From contig NZ_VFML01000001.1 in the NCBI RefSeq assembly GCF_006715045.1, positions 434,001 through 498,000 of the forward strand: a stretch of 64,000 bases of DNA, read 5' to 3'. A program made the position numbers and the translations under genes. Shown here piece after piece: positions 63,447 through 64,000 of this stretch. This stretch comes from Amycolatopsis cihanbeyliensis. Its GTDB lineage: Bacteria; Actinomycetota; Actinomycetes; Mycobacteriales; Pseudonocardiaceae. Numbering within the stretch: position 1 is the first letter of the stretch; the number at the start of each line of letters is the position of its first letter. Under the pieces are notes generated by a model that saw only the letters and a program-made list of their open reading frames with translations, had not been told where the DNA came from and did not search any database.

Positions 63447-63492
63447 TTGACAGCCATCCATAACACTGTTACTAATGACGTAACGGTGTTAT
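63447..63492 (+). promoter_or_regulatory. Promoter and operator of the carotenoid oxygenase gene
   Basis: TTGACA (63447-63452) and TACTAA (63470-63475) are separated by 17 bases, a near-consensus housekeeping promoter. An inverted repeat covers the -10: ATAACACTGTTAC (63460-63472) and GTAACGGTGTTAT (63480-63492) are reverse complements except for one pair, with a 7-base spacer. This is the size and form of a TetR-type repressor site. GGAGG lies before the ATG at 63522. Confidence 0.75.
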
Positions 63493-63521
63493 TATTGCTC
63501 TTCTCGCCCCGGAGGCCGCCG

Positions 63522-64000
63522 ATGACCACCAGCACGCAGTCCACGTTCACCACCGGCCTGCGCACCCTCGACCGGGAACGGGTGGTGGACGCGCTGCCCG
63601 TGTCCGGAGAGCTGCCGCACTGGCTGAACGGCTCCCTCATCCGCAACGGCCCCGCCGCCTTCGACTGGCGCGACGGCTCGTTCCGGCACTGGTTCGACGG
63701 TCAGGCCATGCTGCACCGGTTCGAACTCGACAACGGCCGGGTCGGCTACCGCAACCGGTACGTGGACACCCCGAGCAGCAGGTCGGTCCGGTCGGACGGT
63801 CGGATCGCCTACAGCGAGTTCGCCACCGACCCGTGCCAGTCGTTGTTCAGCCGCTTCTTCACGCAGTTCCGCCGGGTCGCCGTGCCGAACCCGAACGTCA
63901 ACGTGCAGCTCGGCGGCGAGCACGCCGTGGCCCTCACCGAGCTGCCGCTTCCCGTCGAGTTCGACCCGGAGACCCTGGAAACCCTGCGCGTATCCGGCTA
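63522..64000 (+). CDS. Carotenoid (retinal pigment epithelium-type) oxygenase, N-terminal part
   Basis: The first 159 residues are in the window; the gene runs off the end. The sequence matches the carotenoid cleavage oxygenase family: SGELPHWLNGSLIRNGPAAF and FRHWFDGQAMLHRFELDNGR, then NRYVDTPSSRSV. These enzymes are seven-bladed propellers with an iron bound by four His, which would lie further downstream. They cleave carotenoids or apocarotenoids, or stilbene-type double bonds. The gene is divergent from hisE and has a strong promoter with a repressor-type palindrome. Confidence 0.9.
   Translation, partial: MTTSTQSTFTTGLRTLDRERVVDALPVSGELPHWLNGSLIRNGPAAFDWRDGSFRHWFDGQAMLHRFELDNGRVGYRNRYVDTPSSRSVRSDGRIAYSEFATDPCQSLFSRFFTQFRRVAVPNPNVNVQLGGEHAVALTELPLPVEFDPETLETLRVSG

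Overview
The window is very GC-rich, densely coded DNA of a mycolata-related actinomycete. It is most likely from the Pseudonocardiales (Amycolatopsis/Prauserella-like). The evidence is a complete Pup-proteasome system (mpa, dop, pup, prcB, prcA, pafA, pafB, pafC), the tatA-tatC pair next to pafBC, a HelY-type helicase, and a gene order from about 22.4 to 63.4 kb that follows my recollection of Mycobacterium tuberculosis Rv2090-Rv2122c (5'-3' exonuclease, DUF4333 membrane protein, helY, tatC, tatA, pafC, pafB, pafA, prcA, prcB, pup, dop, mpa, trmI, RecB-family nuclease, hisG, hisE). No rRNA, tRNA or CRISPR array was seen.

Left part, 1-22.4 kb, is mixed accessory and housekeeping DNA. It starts with the end of a branched-chain amino acid type ABC transporter: ATPase tail, intact permease, then a second permease joined out of frame to the tail of a solute-binding protein by an apparent deletion. 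After it come a TetR regulator, an exported HNH nuclease-like lipoprotein, a CobW GTPase, an MBL-fold protein behind a MerR-type promoter, and a CmtR cadmium/lead sensor divergent from a MacB-like export system (FtsX-type permease plus two ATPases) followed by an SGNH hydrolase. Next are a tandem SRPBCC protein, a phosphotransferase, a MazF-like toxin-antitoxin pair, an Lrp regulator with an M24 peptidase, OsmC, a secreted X-Pro dipeptidyl-peptidase and an MFS transporter. Two separate divergent modules each pair an HxlR/DUF24 regulator with an NmrA/Qor2-type oxidoreductase.

Middle part, 22.4-43.7 kb, is the conserved core: exonuclease, Eis-like acetyltransferase, DUF4333 proteins, HelY, an inserted block (HxlR, alpha/beta-hydrolase, GlxA-type AraC, P450, lipid kinase), tatC, tatA, pafC, pafB, pafA, an opposite-strand PAP2/lipid-kinase fusion, and prcA-prcB-pup-dop. 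PafA attaches Pup after Dop deamidates its C-terminal Gln, and Mpa unfolds pupylated proteins into the PrcAB chamber. PafBC are WYL regulators of the DNA-damage response.

The stretch 43.8-53.2 kb separates dop from mpa and looks like an acquired, partly decayed island: Nudix, lipoprotein, aldo/keto reductase, methyltransferase, broken GNAT, RibD/DHFR-type reductase, an IS5-family scrap, two remnants of one tyrosine recombinase family, a VOC protein between 20-bp direct repeats, a small HTH-like protein and a secreted GH5 glycanase. Two almost identical palindromic operators, one before the methyltransferase and one before the small HTH-like gene, bracket it.

Right part, 53.4-64 kb, returns to the core: mpa, two proline-rich membrane proteins sharing 227 bp of perfect DNA identity, trmI, an M50 protease with CBS domains, a RecB-family Fe-S nuclease, a thioesterase, an orphan ParA, hisG-hisE, and the start of a carotenoid oxygenase behind a strong promoter covered by a near-perfect inverted repeat.
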